Origin: Phytohabitans maris
Lineage (GTDB): Bacteria; Actinomycetota; Actinomycetes; Mycobacteriales; Micromonosporaceae
Reading direction: 5' to 3'
Assembly: GCF_031085175.1 (NCBI RefSeq)
Contig: NZ_JAVHUY010000003.1
Span: 248,001-312,000, forward strand
Length of the DNA: 64,000 bases
The position numbers and the translations under genes were made by a program. How positions within the stretch are numbered: position 1 is the first letter of the stretch; the number at the start of each line of letters is the position of its first letter. This document shows, piece by piece, positions 51,083 through 58,207 of the stretch. The notes under the pieces are model-generated. The model was not told where the DNA came from. It searched no databases and was given only the letters and a program-made list of their open reading frames with translations.

Positions 51083-51779
51083 GATCCGGCAGCTGGATGC
51101 CTTCTACGGCGACGCGCAGGCGCTGTGGGGGGTCACCATGGACGTCCACGATGGAGAGACGGTCGCCGTCCTCGGTACCAACGGCGCCGGCAAGTCCACT
51201 CTGGTCAACGCCGTCGCCGGGCTGCACGCCAAGCGCTCCGGCCGGATCTCGGTGGGCGGGCGGGACGTCGCCGCCCTGCCCGCGCACAAGGTCTGCGAGT
51301 ACGGCGTCGCCGTCGTACCCGAGGGCCGCCGGGTCTTCCCGGGCATGTCCGTGTACGACAACCTCTGCCTCGGCGCGTACCGCCGCACGGCGCGCGCCGA
51401 GTACCGCAAGGGCCTCGACCGGGTCCACGACATCTTCCCCCGGCTGCGGCAGCGCACCGGGCAGCTCGCCGGCAGCCTCAGCGGCGGCGAGCAGCAGATG
51501 CTGGCGATCGGCCGGGCGCTCATGGCGAAACCCACACTGCTGCTGCTCGACGAGCCGTCGCTGGGGCTGGCCCCGGTGATGACCGACGAGGTGTTCGAGG
51601 CGATCGAGGCGGTCAACGCCCAGGGGGTGAGCGTGCTGCTGGTCGAGCAGGACGTCGACCGTGCCCTGGAGGCGGCCAGCCGCGGCTACCTGCTCGCCGA
51701 AGGGCGCGTGGCCGGCGCCGGCACCTCGGCCGAGCTCCGCGCCAGCGACACCGTCCAGCGCAGCGTACTGGGTATCTGA
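51075..51779 (+). CDS. livF: Liv-type ABC transporter ATPase (LivF)
   Basis: 234 residues; Walker A GTNGAGKST, VAVVPEGRRVFPGMSVYDNL, canonical signature SLSGGEQQMLAIGRAL, Walker B LLLDEPSLGLAP, LLVEQDVD. ATG at 51075 is chosen because GGGGAAG lies 7 bp upstream; a GTG at 51069 is closer than a ribosome site allows. It would pair with the degenerate-signature LivG domain to form one functional heterodimeric ATPase. Confidence 0.94.
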   Translation: MLEIRQLDAFYGDAQALWGVTMDVHDGETVAVLGTNGAGKSTLVNAVAGLHAKRSGRISVGGRDVAALPAHKVCEYGVAVVPEGRRVFPGMSVYDNLCLGAYRRTARAEYRKGLDRVHDIFPRLRQRTGQLAGSLSGGEQQMLAIGRALMAKPTLLLLDEPSLGLAPVMTDEVFEAIEAVNAQGVSVLLVEQDVDRALEAASRGYLLAEGRVAGAGTSAELRASDTVQRSVLGI

Positions 51780-51863
51780 GCCCCGTACCGACTCCTATCG
51801 CGGCCCGCGCGGGCCGCCCCTTCGCGGCCCGCGGGCCGCCCCCACCACAAGGGAGTATCCACA

Positions 51864-53528
51864 ATGCACAGAGATGGCGATACCACCATGCCCGGATTCG
51901 GCAGACGCAACCTGTTGAAGGCCGGCGCCGCGGTCGGTGTGGCCGGTGCCGTGGCGGCCCCGGCGCCCGCCTCCGCGCACGGGTCGGGCCACGGGCCGGT
52001 GGAGCGCGTCGCGCTCGTCAACGGCCGCGTCCACACCATGGACAAGCGAAGCTCGGTGGTGAACGCGGTCCTGGTCGAGGACGGCGTCTTCACCGCGGTC
52101 GGCCGGGACGTCCCCCGCGGCGGCCAGGGGCTCAAGGTGATCGACCTGCGCGGCCGTACGGTGGTGCCGGGCATCGTCGAGGGCCACATCCACATCGTCA
52201 GCCTCGCCAACCGCCCCGGCTACCACGTCGTCATCGAGAACGCCCGCAACATCCGGGAGATCCAGGAGCTGCTCGCCAAGCGGCGACGCGGGGTACCGCC
52301 CGGCGAGTTCGTCACGGCGATGGGCGGCTGGCACCCGAACATGTTCGCCGAGCGCCGGGTGCCCAACCGGGCCGAGCTCGACGCGGCCGTACCCGACCGG
52401 CCGGTGCTGCTCTTCCAGAACTTCAGCGGGCCGGCGACCGCCAACAGCCTCGGCAAGGCGTTCCTCGAGACGGCGTCGATCCCCGTCGTCGTCGCCGAGG
52501 ACGGCACGATCACGGCCGGCGCCCAGTCCAACGCCGCGCTGTACCACCTGCGGGTGCGGCAGACGTTCGAGGACAAGAAGCGCAGCACCCGGGACGCGAT
52601 GGCGTACGCGGCGAGCGTCGGCCTCACCGCCTCACTGGACCAGGTGCTCTTCCCCACGCCCGGCCCGCTCGCCCCGACCCAGAGCCTGTCCAACCTGGAC
52701 CACTACCGCATGTACGACTCGTGGCTGGCGGTGCACGCCGACGGCGACGCGATCGTCCGGTTGCAGACCAACTTCCTGCACAACCAGAACGACATCAACC
52801 TGCCCGAGCTGAAGGAGCGGCTGCGCAACGTCTTCCCGCTCTTCGGCGACGACATGCTGATGACCGGCGCGATCGGCGAGTGGGGTGCGCCCGGCGACGG
52901 CTCCGGCGCGGCGTGGCTGGAGGCGCAGCGGCTGATCGCCCAGGCCGGCTGGCGCAACACGAACCGGGCGCTCAGCCTCGCCCAGTTTCAGAACATCGTG
53001 GCGGCGTACGAGGCGGTCGACGCGGAGTTCGGCATCAAGGGTCTACGATGGACCGTCCACCATGTACCGTTCGTGACGCCGGAGCTGCTGTCGCGGCTGG
53101 GCGCGCTCGGTGGCAGCGTGCAGGTCGGCACGTTCCGGTACCCGTCGGGTACGGCGGGCGCGAGCGGCTCGCCGTTCCGCTCCATCCTGGACAGTGGCAT
53201 CCCGCACGCCGGCATCCACATGGACGGCGTGCACATCGCGCCGCTCAACCCGTTCTTCGGCCTGTACTTCGCGGTCACCGGCCGCAACGCGCTCGGCGAC
53301 CTCATCAACGACGGCCAGCAGATCAGCCGCGCCGAGGCGCTGCGGATGTTCACCGTCAACAACGCCTGGCACCTGAGCATGGAAGACAAGATCGGCTCGA
53401 TCGAGAAGGGCAAGCTGGCCGACCTGGTCGTCCTCGACCGCGACTACTTCTCGGTGCCGGCCGAGGAGATCAAGCGCATCCGCCCGGTCCTGACGATGGT
53501 CGGCGGCAAGGTGGTCTACGAACGCTGA
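51864..53528 (+). CDS. Tat-exported YtcJ-type amidohydrolase, paralog 2
   Basis: 554-residue paralog of the 45307-46995 protein, colinear over its whole length (GHIHI with His108 and His110; VHHVPF; MDGVHIAPLNPF; AVTGRNALGDLINDGQQISR). Tat signal RRNLLKAGAAVG at ~14-25. The metal-binding His of paralog 1 (RAEVHSLS, His371) is replaced by Arg368 in RNTNRALS, so the metal site is incomplete or rearranged. GGGAG lies ~9 bp before ATG 51864. The gene ends the operon, before a terminator region. Confidence 0.9.
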   Translation: MHRDGDTTMPGFGRRNLLKAGAAVGVAGAVAAPAPASAHGSGHGPVERVALVNGRVHTMDKRSSVVNAVLVEDGVFTAVGRDVPRGGQGLKVIDLRGRTVVPGIVEGHIHIVSLANRPGYHVVIENARNIREIQELLAKRRRGVPPGEFVTAMGGWHPNMFAERRVPNRAELDAAVPDRPVLLFQNFSGPATANSLGKAFLETASIPVVVAEDGTITAGAQSNAALYHLRVRQTFEDKKRSTRDAMAYAASVGLTASLDQVLFPTPGPLAPTQSLSNLDHYRMYDSWLAVHADGDAIVRLQTNFLHNQNDINLPELKERLRNVFPLFGDDMLMTGAIGEWGAPGDGSGAAWLEAQRLIAQAGWRNTNRALSLAQFQNIVAAYEAVDAEFGIKGLRWTVHHVPFVTPELLSRLGALGGSVQVGTFRYPSGTAGASGSPFRSILDSGIPHAGIHMDGVHIAPLNPFFGLYFAVTGRNALGDLINDGQQISRAEALRMFTVNNAWHLSMEDKIGSIEKGKLADLVVLDRDYFSVPAEEIKRIRPVLTMVGGKVVYER

Positions 53529-53697
53529 CCCGTCGCTGTCTCCGGACCGTCGCTCCCGCGGCGTCGCCCTCACCCCGCTGTCGCATCCGGCGCGGGCGCT
53601 CCAGACGAGCCAACGGCTACGCGCGGTCCGGGGTCACGACCTCCGCACGGGCGCTATCCGCCCCGGAGCCGGGTGGGCTTGTCCCGCGGAGCCGGCA

Positions 53698-53745
53698 GCG
53701 GAGGCCGGGGATTTCGGCGAGCGCCAGCTCGCCGCCGGCCTCCGC
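53698..53745. terminator. Double-stem hairpin
   Basis: GCGGAGGCCGG (53698-53708) pairs with CCGGCCTCCGC (53735-53745); within it GGCGAGC (53716-53722) pairs with GCTCGCC (53727-53733). Probably terminates transcription between convergent operons. Confidence 0.65.
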
Positions 53746-53811
53746 GGTGCCCGCGGGAAAGCACCCCAGGAAAACGCTCCGCTGCGCTCCACGTTTCCCC
53801 GGGGACCCCGC

Positions 53812-53847
53812 GCGTGCGGTCCGCAGCTGACGCGGACCGGGGCACGC
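53812..53847 (+). terminator. Hairpin followed by T-run
   Basis: GCGTGCGGTCCGC (53812-53824) pairs with GCGGACC-GGG-GCACGC (53832-53847) around a 7-nt loop; CTTTTAG follows on the plus strand, which makes it a rho-independent-type terminator for the rightward operon. Confidence 0.6.
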
Positions 53848-53853
53848 GTGCTT

Positions 53854-55722
53854 TTAGCTCTCGCCGCGGCGTGACTTCACGAGGGAGGCGAAGACGACGA
53901 CGTTGTCGGCGTAGCCGGTGGTGCCGCCCACCCACCGGCCGCCGCAGGTGATGAGGCGCAGGCCGGGGCGGCTGAAGTCGCCGAACACCTCGTCGGTGGG
54001 GAGGTTGTCGCGGTCGAAGCGCCTGACCGCGTTGACCTCGAAGACGGCGACCGAGCCGTCCGCGCGGCTGATCTCGACGCGGTTGCCGGGGCGCAGGCGG
54101 GACAGCTTGTGGAAGACGGACGGGCCGCTGCCGCTGTCGACGTGGCCGACGATCACCGCGGGGCCGTACTCGCCGGGGGTGGGCCCCTTGTTGTACCAGC
54201 CGGCCTCGTCGAAGCGCGAACCCGTGGGCACGTCGATGGCGCCGCTCGGCGCGTTGCCGACCGGGTGGACGGGGGCGCTGATCTGGACCGCGTTGGCCCG
54301 GACGCGGACCGGCAGGCTGCGTTCGAGCACCGGGAAGTCGCGCGGTGCCGGCCAGAATCGGGCGGCCGGGCCGTCGGGGAGGACCTTGACGCCGGTGAGG
54401 CGTTCGAAGGCGAAGCCGCTGACGGTCAGCAGCATCAGCGCGATGATCAGCGACATGATGAGGCGTACGCCCCAGTCGGGGCCGCCGACCCGCCGGGCCG
54501 TCCGGCGTACGGGGCCGACGCCCCATCGGGCTGCCGGGGCGCTCGCGCCCCGCGGACCGCGGTGCGGTGCCGGTCGCGGATTGGTCGCGGGGACGGTTTC
54601 GGCCTTCGGCCGGACGGCGGGGAGGGCGGCTTGCGGCCCCGCCGCCGCTTGCGGCCCCGCCGCCGCTTGCGGCCCCGCCGCCGCTTGCGGCCCCGCCGCC
54701 GCTTGCGGCCGCGGTGCCGGGGTGGTTGCGGCCTCCGCCGGGGCGGCCGCGTCCCCGGGCCGGGCGGCCGCTTCTGGCCGCGGTGCCGGGGTGGTCGCGG
54801 CCTCCGCCGGGGTCGCGGTTTGTGGCCGCGCTGCGGGGATGGCCGGCTCCTCCGCCGGCGTTGCCGGGGTCGTCGGCGCTTTCGGGGGCGCCGGCGTTGT
54901 CCGGGTCGTCGGGGCCGTCGCGGCCTGCGCCGGGGCTGCGGCTTGAGACCGCACGGCCGGAAAGGGCGTGCGGGCGGGACGGGACGGGTCGTGGTGGCGC
55001 ATGGCCCGCCTGAGGGCGCCCGCGTACCACGACCTGTTTCGCACGGCGCGGTGCCGACCGCCCGCCGCGCCACCGGGTCGCGGTGCCGACAAAATCCCTG
55101 ACTTTGCTGCCTCGACGGCGCGGGAAGCGACAAAGTCCCTGACTTTGTCGGGATCTTGACCAACGCGCGGCGCGGAAGCGGGGGGCGATCCCGGGGCGGG
55201 GCTCGCCCCCGGAGCGGAGGTCGCCCCCGGAGCGGGACTCGAACCGGACGCCGTGCCTGGCCCCGAAGCGGAACCCGGCCCGGGAGCCGAGCCCGACCCC
55301 GAGGTGGGGCCCGAACCCGGAGCGGGGCCCGAACCCGGAGCGGGGCCCGAACCCGGAGCGGGGCCCGAACCCGGAGCGGGGCCCGAACCCGGAGCGGGGC
55401 CCGAACCCGGAGCGGGGCCCGAACCCGGAGCGGGGCCCGAACCCGCGCGGGCGCTTCCGAAGGTGGAGAGCTCCGCCCGGGAGACGGCGGCCGCCTGGCG
55501 GCGGGGCGCGGGTTCGGGCGGTGGGTCGGGCGCCGGCTCTGGCGTGGCGGGCGGCGGAGCTTCGGGCGTTTGGCCCTGGCCCGGCTCAGCGTGGCCATCG
55601 TCAGAGGGGGCACGCCCGGGCGACGAGGCCACGCTGGCGCGGGCGATCTCGCGGACGATGCCCGCAGCCGCGTTCATGACGGCCTCGGCGCCCGGCCACC
55701 GCCGGTTGTCGCGTCCGGCCAT
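53854..55722 (-). CDS. Class F sortase with long repetitive N-terminal region
   Basis: 622 residues. Residues ~1-415 are low-complexity Pro/Ala/Gly/Ser, with tandem hexapeptide GPAPGS (18-bp DNA units, 55306-55449) and AAAGPQ (54631-54702). A single TM helix IMSLIIALMLLTVSGFAF near 425-442 precedes a C-terminal sortase domain. Catalytic His527 is in VGHVDSG and Cys593 in RLITCGG. The usual class F Arg two residues before the Asn of YRxN is Ala605 in GYADNVVVFA, so the third catalytic residue is missing or supplied by Arg596. The repetitive region is N-terminal to the TM, so it should be cytoplasmic. An alternative later start cannot be excluded. Confidence 0.85.
   Translation of the reverse strand: MAGRDNRRWPGAEAVMNAAAGIVREIARASVASSPGRAPSDDGHAEPGQGQTPEAPPPATPEPAPDPPPEPAPRRQAAAVSRAELSTFGSARAGSGPAPGSGPAPGSGPAPGSGPAPGSGPAPGSGPAPGSGPAPGSGPTSGSGSAPGPGSASGPGTASGSSPAPGATSAPGASPAPGSPPASAPRVGQDPDKVRDFVASRAVEAAKSGILSAPRPGGAAGGRHRAVRNRSWYAGALRRAMRHHDPSRPARTPFPAVRSQAAAPAQAATAPTTRTTPAPPKAPTTPATPAEEPAIPAARPQTATPAEAATTPAPRPEAAARPGDAAAPAEAATTPAPRPQAAAGPQAAAGPQAAAGPQAAAGPQAALPAVRPKAETVPATNPRPAPHRGPRGASAPAARWGVGPVRRTARRVGGPDWGVRLIMSLIIALMLLTVSGFAFERLTGVKVLPDGPAARFWPAPRDFPVLERSLPVRVRANAVQISAPVHPVGNAPSGAIDVPTGSRFDEAGWYNKGPTPGEYGPAVIVGHVDSGSGPSVFHKLSRLRPGNRVEISRADGSVAVFEVNAVRRFDRDNLPTDEVFGDFSRPGLRLITCGGRWVGGTTGYADNVVVFASLVKSRRGES
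54631..54702. repeat. 18-bp tandem repeat, 4 copies (AAAGPQ codons)
   Basis: Unit TTGCGGCCCCGCCGCCGC repeated four times exactly from 54631 to 54702, inside the sortase gene; a diverged fifth unit follows. A separate ~34-bp segment beginning GCGGTGCCGGGGTGGT is duplicated around 54711 and 54779. Confidence 0.9.
55306..55449. repeat. 18-bp tandem repeat, 7 exact copies plus a partial (GPAPGS codons)
   Basis: Unit GGGGCCCGAACCCGGAGC from 55306 to 55431 in seven identical copies, the eighth diverging after 14 bases. Identity of the copies indicates recent slippage expansion or active homogenisation in the sortase gene. Confidence 0.92.
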
Positions 55723-55733
55723 GCGCGGTCCGG

Positions 55734-56417
55734 TCAGCTGCCGGATCCGGCGCTACGGCGGCTGCGGACGATCAGCGCGACACCGGCGCCCACCGCGACG
55801 ACGCCCAGGCCGCCGGTCAGGACCAGCGGGCTGACCGTGCCGCCGGCGGTACCGCCGGCGCCCGTGGCCGGGCCGCGGCTGGCCTTGCTCATGTTGACGA
55901 CGGTGAGGGTGGTGTTGGCGGTGGTCTGGTTGCGGCAGGTCAGGACGACGTCGTACGTGTTCGGCGGCTTGCGGTCGGGGACCGTGGCGGTGCCGGTCAG
56001 CAGCCCGTTGTTCGGGCTGACCGACGCCCGGCCGAACGCGTCGGAGCGCACGGTGGCCTCCCGGTCGTTGCCGTCGCAGCTGGCCTGGATCTCCACCTGG
56101 TCGCCGGCCTGCACGGTGCTCGGCGTGACCTGGACGAACACCTCGGCACCCCGCACACCGGACGGAACGCCACGCGCGCCGGACGGAACACCGTCCGCGC
56201 CGGACGGAACGCCACGCGCGCCAGACGAGACACCGGCTGCGCCGGACGGAACGCCACGGGGCTGGGCCTGAGGTGGAGCCGCGCCGGCTGGAAGGGAAGC
56301 ATCCGCGCCGCGGGCCGCGACTGGTGCGGCGGCGGACGCCTGCAGCGCGGGAAGACCGGTCATCACGGCGGCGGTCGTAGCGACGAACATAGTACGAGCG
56401 ACGAAGTTGTAGCTCAT
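55734..56417 (-). CDS. Secreted, membrane-anchored surface protein with GVPSGAx repeats
   Basis: 227 residues: signal peptide (residues ~1-30, ending ASAAAP), a Gly/Ser linker with five 7-residue repeats of GVPSGAR type (~55-90), an Ig-like beta domain (VQVTPSTVQAGDQVEIQASCDGNDREA through VVLTCRNQ, two Cys that could form a disulfide), then a C-terminal helix LVLTGGLGVVAVGAGVALIV and a basic tail RSRRSAG. No LPxTG is visible before the helix. Such proteins sit next to class F sortases in actinobacteria; a functional link is likely but unproven. Confidence 0.8.
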   Translation of the reverse strand: MSYNFVARTMFVATTAAVMTGLPALQASAAAPVAARGADASLPAGAAPPQAQPRGVPSGAAGVSSGARGVPSGADGVPSGARGVPSGVRGAEVFVQVTPSTVQAGDQVEIQASCDGNDREATVRSDAFGRASVSPNNGLLTGTATVPDRKPPNTYDVVLTCRNQTTANTTLTVVNMSKASRGPATGAGGTAGGTVSPLVLTGGLGVVAVGAGVALIVRSRRSAGSGS

Positions 56418-56911
56418 GACTTCTGGGTTTCCCGACCGCCTGGGGCACAAACGGGCCGCCGCGCAAACCACCGCCACCGCCCGAACGGCCCACGCGCGGA
56501 CGCGCGCCGCCGCCCAAACGCGCCACCGCCACACACGCCACCGCCACACACGCCGCCGCCCACACACGCCACCGCCACACAGGCCGCCGCCCACACGGCC
56601 GCCGCCCACACAGGCCGCCGCCCACACGGCCGCCGCCCACACAGGCCGCCGCCCACACAGGCCGCCGCCCACACACGGCCGCCGCCACACAGGCCGCCCG
56701 CCCACACACGGCCACCGCCACACAGGCCGCCCGCCCACACACGGCCACCGCCCACACGCGCCGCCAGGCGAAAGCGCGAAACGCCGCCGCGCGAAAAACG
56801 CCAAAACGCCGCCGCGCCCAAAAGCGCGAAAACACCGCCGTGCGAAAGCGCGAAAGCGCCACAACGCCGCCAGGCAAGCGGAGCGCCGGGGGAAGGGCGA
56901 ACGGGCTGGGC
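56418..56911. repeat. 494-bp low-complexity tract with minisatellite
   Basis: Between the surface-protein start and an NTF2-like gene lies sequence built from C, A and G on the plus strand: CCGCCGCCCACACAGG-type units, then a 33-bp unit starting CCCACACACGGCC (56668-56700, 56701-56733, part of a third), then GCGAAAACGCCGCC-type units (56758-56880). Frames are open through it on both strands only because of composition. No gene is supported; the surface-protein promoter must lie within or beyond it. Confidence 0.8.
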
Positions 56912-57337
56912 TCAGCCGTCCGCGGGCAGCACCTCTGCCCACAGCTCGTTGAACGCGATGCTGTCGTAGAACGCGGTCCCCTCGACGACCTTGCCCTGCC
57001 AAAACCGCATGAACCACGCGTACGTGTTGCGGTACGTCGTCCCGGCCAGTGTCGTGCCCTCGCCGTCCCACACCACCGCCACCGTCTGCTGCTCGTCGTC
57101 GGCGTAGACGGCGCGGATGGTCACCGGGCGGAACGGGGCCTCGGGGTCGAACCGCGCGCCGAACGGGCGGAGCACCCGCGCCTCGAACTCCTCGGCGCTG
57201 GCGTACACGCGGGAGGCGGCCGAGCGCCCCACGATCTCCCACCGCATGTCCGGCGCGAAGATGCTGGACACGTGCCCGCCGCCGGCCGCCCACTCGGCGA
57301 ACGCGGCGGTCGCGATCTCCCGGTTCGAACCCGTCAC
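56912..57337 (-). CDS. SnoaL/NTF2-like protein
   Basis: 141 residues of the SnoaL-like fold: IATAAFAEWAAGGGHVSSIFAPDMRWEIVGRS, then FRPVTIRAVYADDEQQTVAVVWDGEGTT and NTYAWFMRFWQGKV. Similar proteins are often annotated as ketosteroid-isomerase-like; no catalytic assignment is possible. GTG at 57337 overlaps the DUF427 gene stop by 4 bp, so the two are co-translated. Confidence 0.8.
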   Translation of the reverse strand: MTGSNREIATAAFAEWAAGGGHVSSIFAPDMRWEIVGRSAASRVYASAEEFEARVLRPFGARFDPEAPFRPVTIRAVYADDEQQTVAVVWDGEGTTLAGTTYRNTYAWFMRFWQGKVVEGTAFYDSIAFNELWAEVLPADG

Positions 57338-58176
57338 AGATCCCCCTCGAACGTCCTGTCCCGCCACCAGTCCGGGTCCGCCCACGGGCCGCCCGGGCGC
57401 TCCTCGCGCGCCCCGTCGACGTCCAGGTCGACCCGCTCGTTGAAGAAGGCCACCCGGTCGCGGGCCAGCGCCGCGTCGTGCCGGGGAGAAGCGTACGTCC
57501 AGGCGAGGTTGACGTGCGGGGTGTCCCCCACCGCGAGTGACCAGTACGTGGCCTCGCCCTTGTAGGCGCACCAGGACCGGTAGTCGCTACGCTCCAGCGG
57601 TACGCGCACGTCGGACCGGGCGAAGTACCAGCGTGGCACCAGCCCCGTCTCGTAGACGACCACCGCGCCGTCCGACTCGGCGAGGGTCACCCCGTCGAGG
57701 CTGACCCGCACGTGCCGGGAGGACGGGAGCGCGTCCACGCGGTGGTACGGGTCGCGGATGTGGGCCACGGCCGGCAGGTCCTCCTCGTACCACTGGTCCA
57801 TCACCCGCCAGTAGAGGGCGATGTGGCCGGCGACGCGGGCGGCCTCGGGCGGCGGGGCCGGGTAGGCGATCGCGGCCCGCTCGACCAGCCGGTCGCCGAG
57901 CCGCAGGTCCCACACCTGGCTCTCGCCGAGCGCCGCGGACGGCACCCCGGCCGGGCCGGCGACGAGCAGGTCGGTGCGGACGTCGGCGGCCGGGAAGAAG
58001 CAGCGCGGCAGCCGCCCCGGCTCGTGCACGAGCTGGCCGTGGGTGGAGTCGACGACCGTCACCCCGTCGAGGAGGCCGCGCATGCGCCGGGGGTACGGGT
58101 CGATCAGCACGTTGCCGGGTGCGAAGACGCCCGCCGGTGCGTGGCCGAACGGGCCGCTGCCCATCGTCAGTGACAT
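57334..58176 (-). CDS. DUF427 domain protein (two copies of the domain)
   Basis: 280 residues carrying two DUF427 units, one around 30-120 (GVTVVDSTHGQLVHEPGRLPRCFFPAADV) and a second around 155-250 (VRVSLDGVTLAESDGAVVVYETGLVPRWYFARSDV, then SYRSWCAYKGEATYWSL in part). DUF427 is a small beta fold of unknown function. The N-terminal unit lacks the WCAYKGEA-like ending of the second. ATG at 58176; upstream gene ends 31 bp away. Confidence 0.88.
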   Translation of the reverse strand: MSLTMGSGPFGHAPAGVFAPGNVLIDPYPRRMRGLLDGVTVVDSTHGQLVHEPGRLPRCFFPAADVRTDLLVAGPAGVPSAALGESQVWDLRLGDRLVERAAIAYPAPPPEAARVAGHIALYWRVMDQWYEEDLPAVAHIRDPYHRVDALPSSRHVRVSLDGVTLAESDGAVVVYETGLVPRWYFARSDVRVPLERSDYRSWCAYKGEATYWSLAVGDTPHVNLAWTYASPRHDAALARDRVAFFNERVDLDVDGAREERPGGPWADPDWWRDRTFEGDL

Positions 58177-58207
58177 CGGTTCAGCGTGGCACGGCCCGGG
58201 TCGCGCG

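Larger units (their letters stand above)
53529..53853. other. Convergent intergenic region with hairpins
   Basis: 325 bp between the amidohydrolase (+) and sortase (-) stops. It contains the shared motif GGACCGTCGCTCCCGC (53544-53559) and two strong inverted repeats annotated separately. No gene is evident. Confidence 0.6.

Noticed and set aside
45307-53528. Duplication of the amidohydrolase as part of a composite transposon
   Set aside because: No transposase, terminal inverted repeats or target duplications were found, and the two copies are clearly diverged.
55306-55449. CRISPR-like array of short repeats
   Set aside because: The units are contiguous with no spacers and are in frame with a protein-coding repeat (GPAPGS).
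56414-56952. Open frames on both strands across the low-complexity tract (Thr/His/Arg-rich or Gly/Val/Trp/Cys-rich proteins)
   Set aside because: They are open on both strands because of simple-sequence composition; there are no domain signals, and no sensible ribosome site separates them from neighbours.
57318-57335. GGTTCGAACCCGTC, resembling a tRNA T-loop
   Set aside because: No acceptor or anticodon stem can be folded around it and it lies inside a coding region that starts at 57337.
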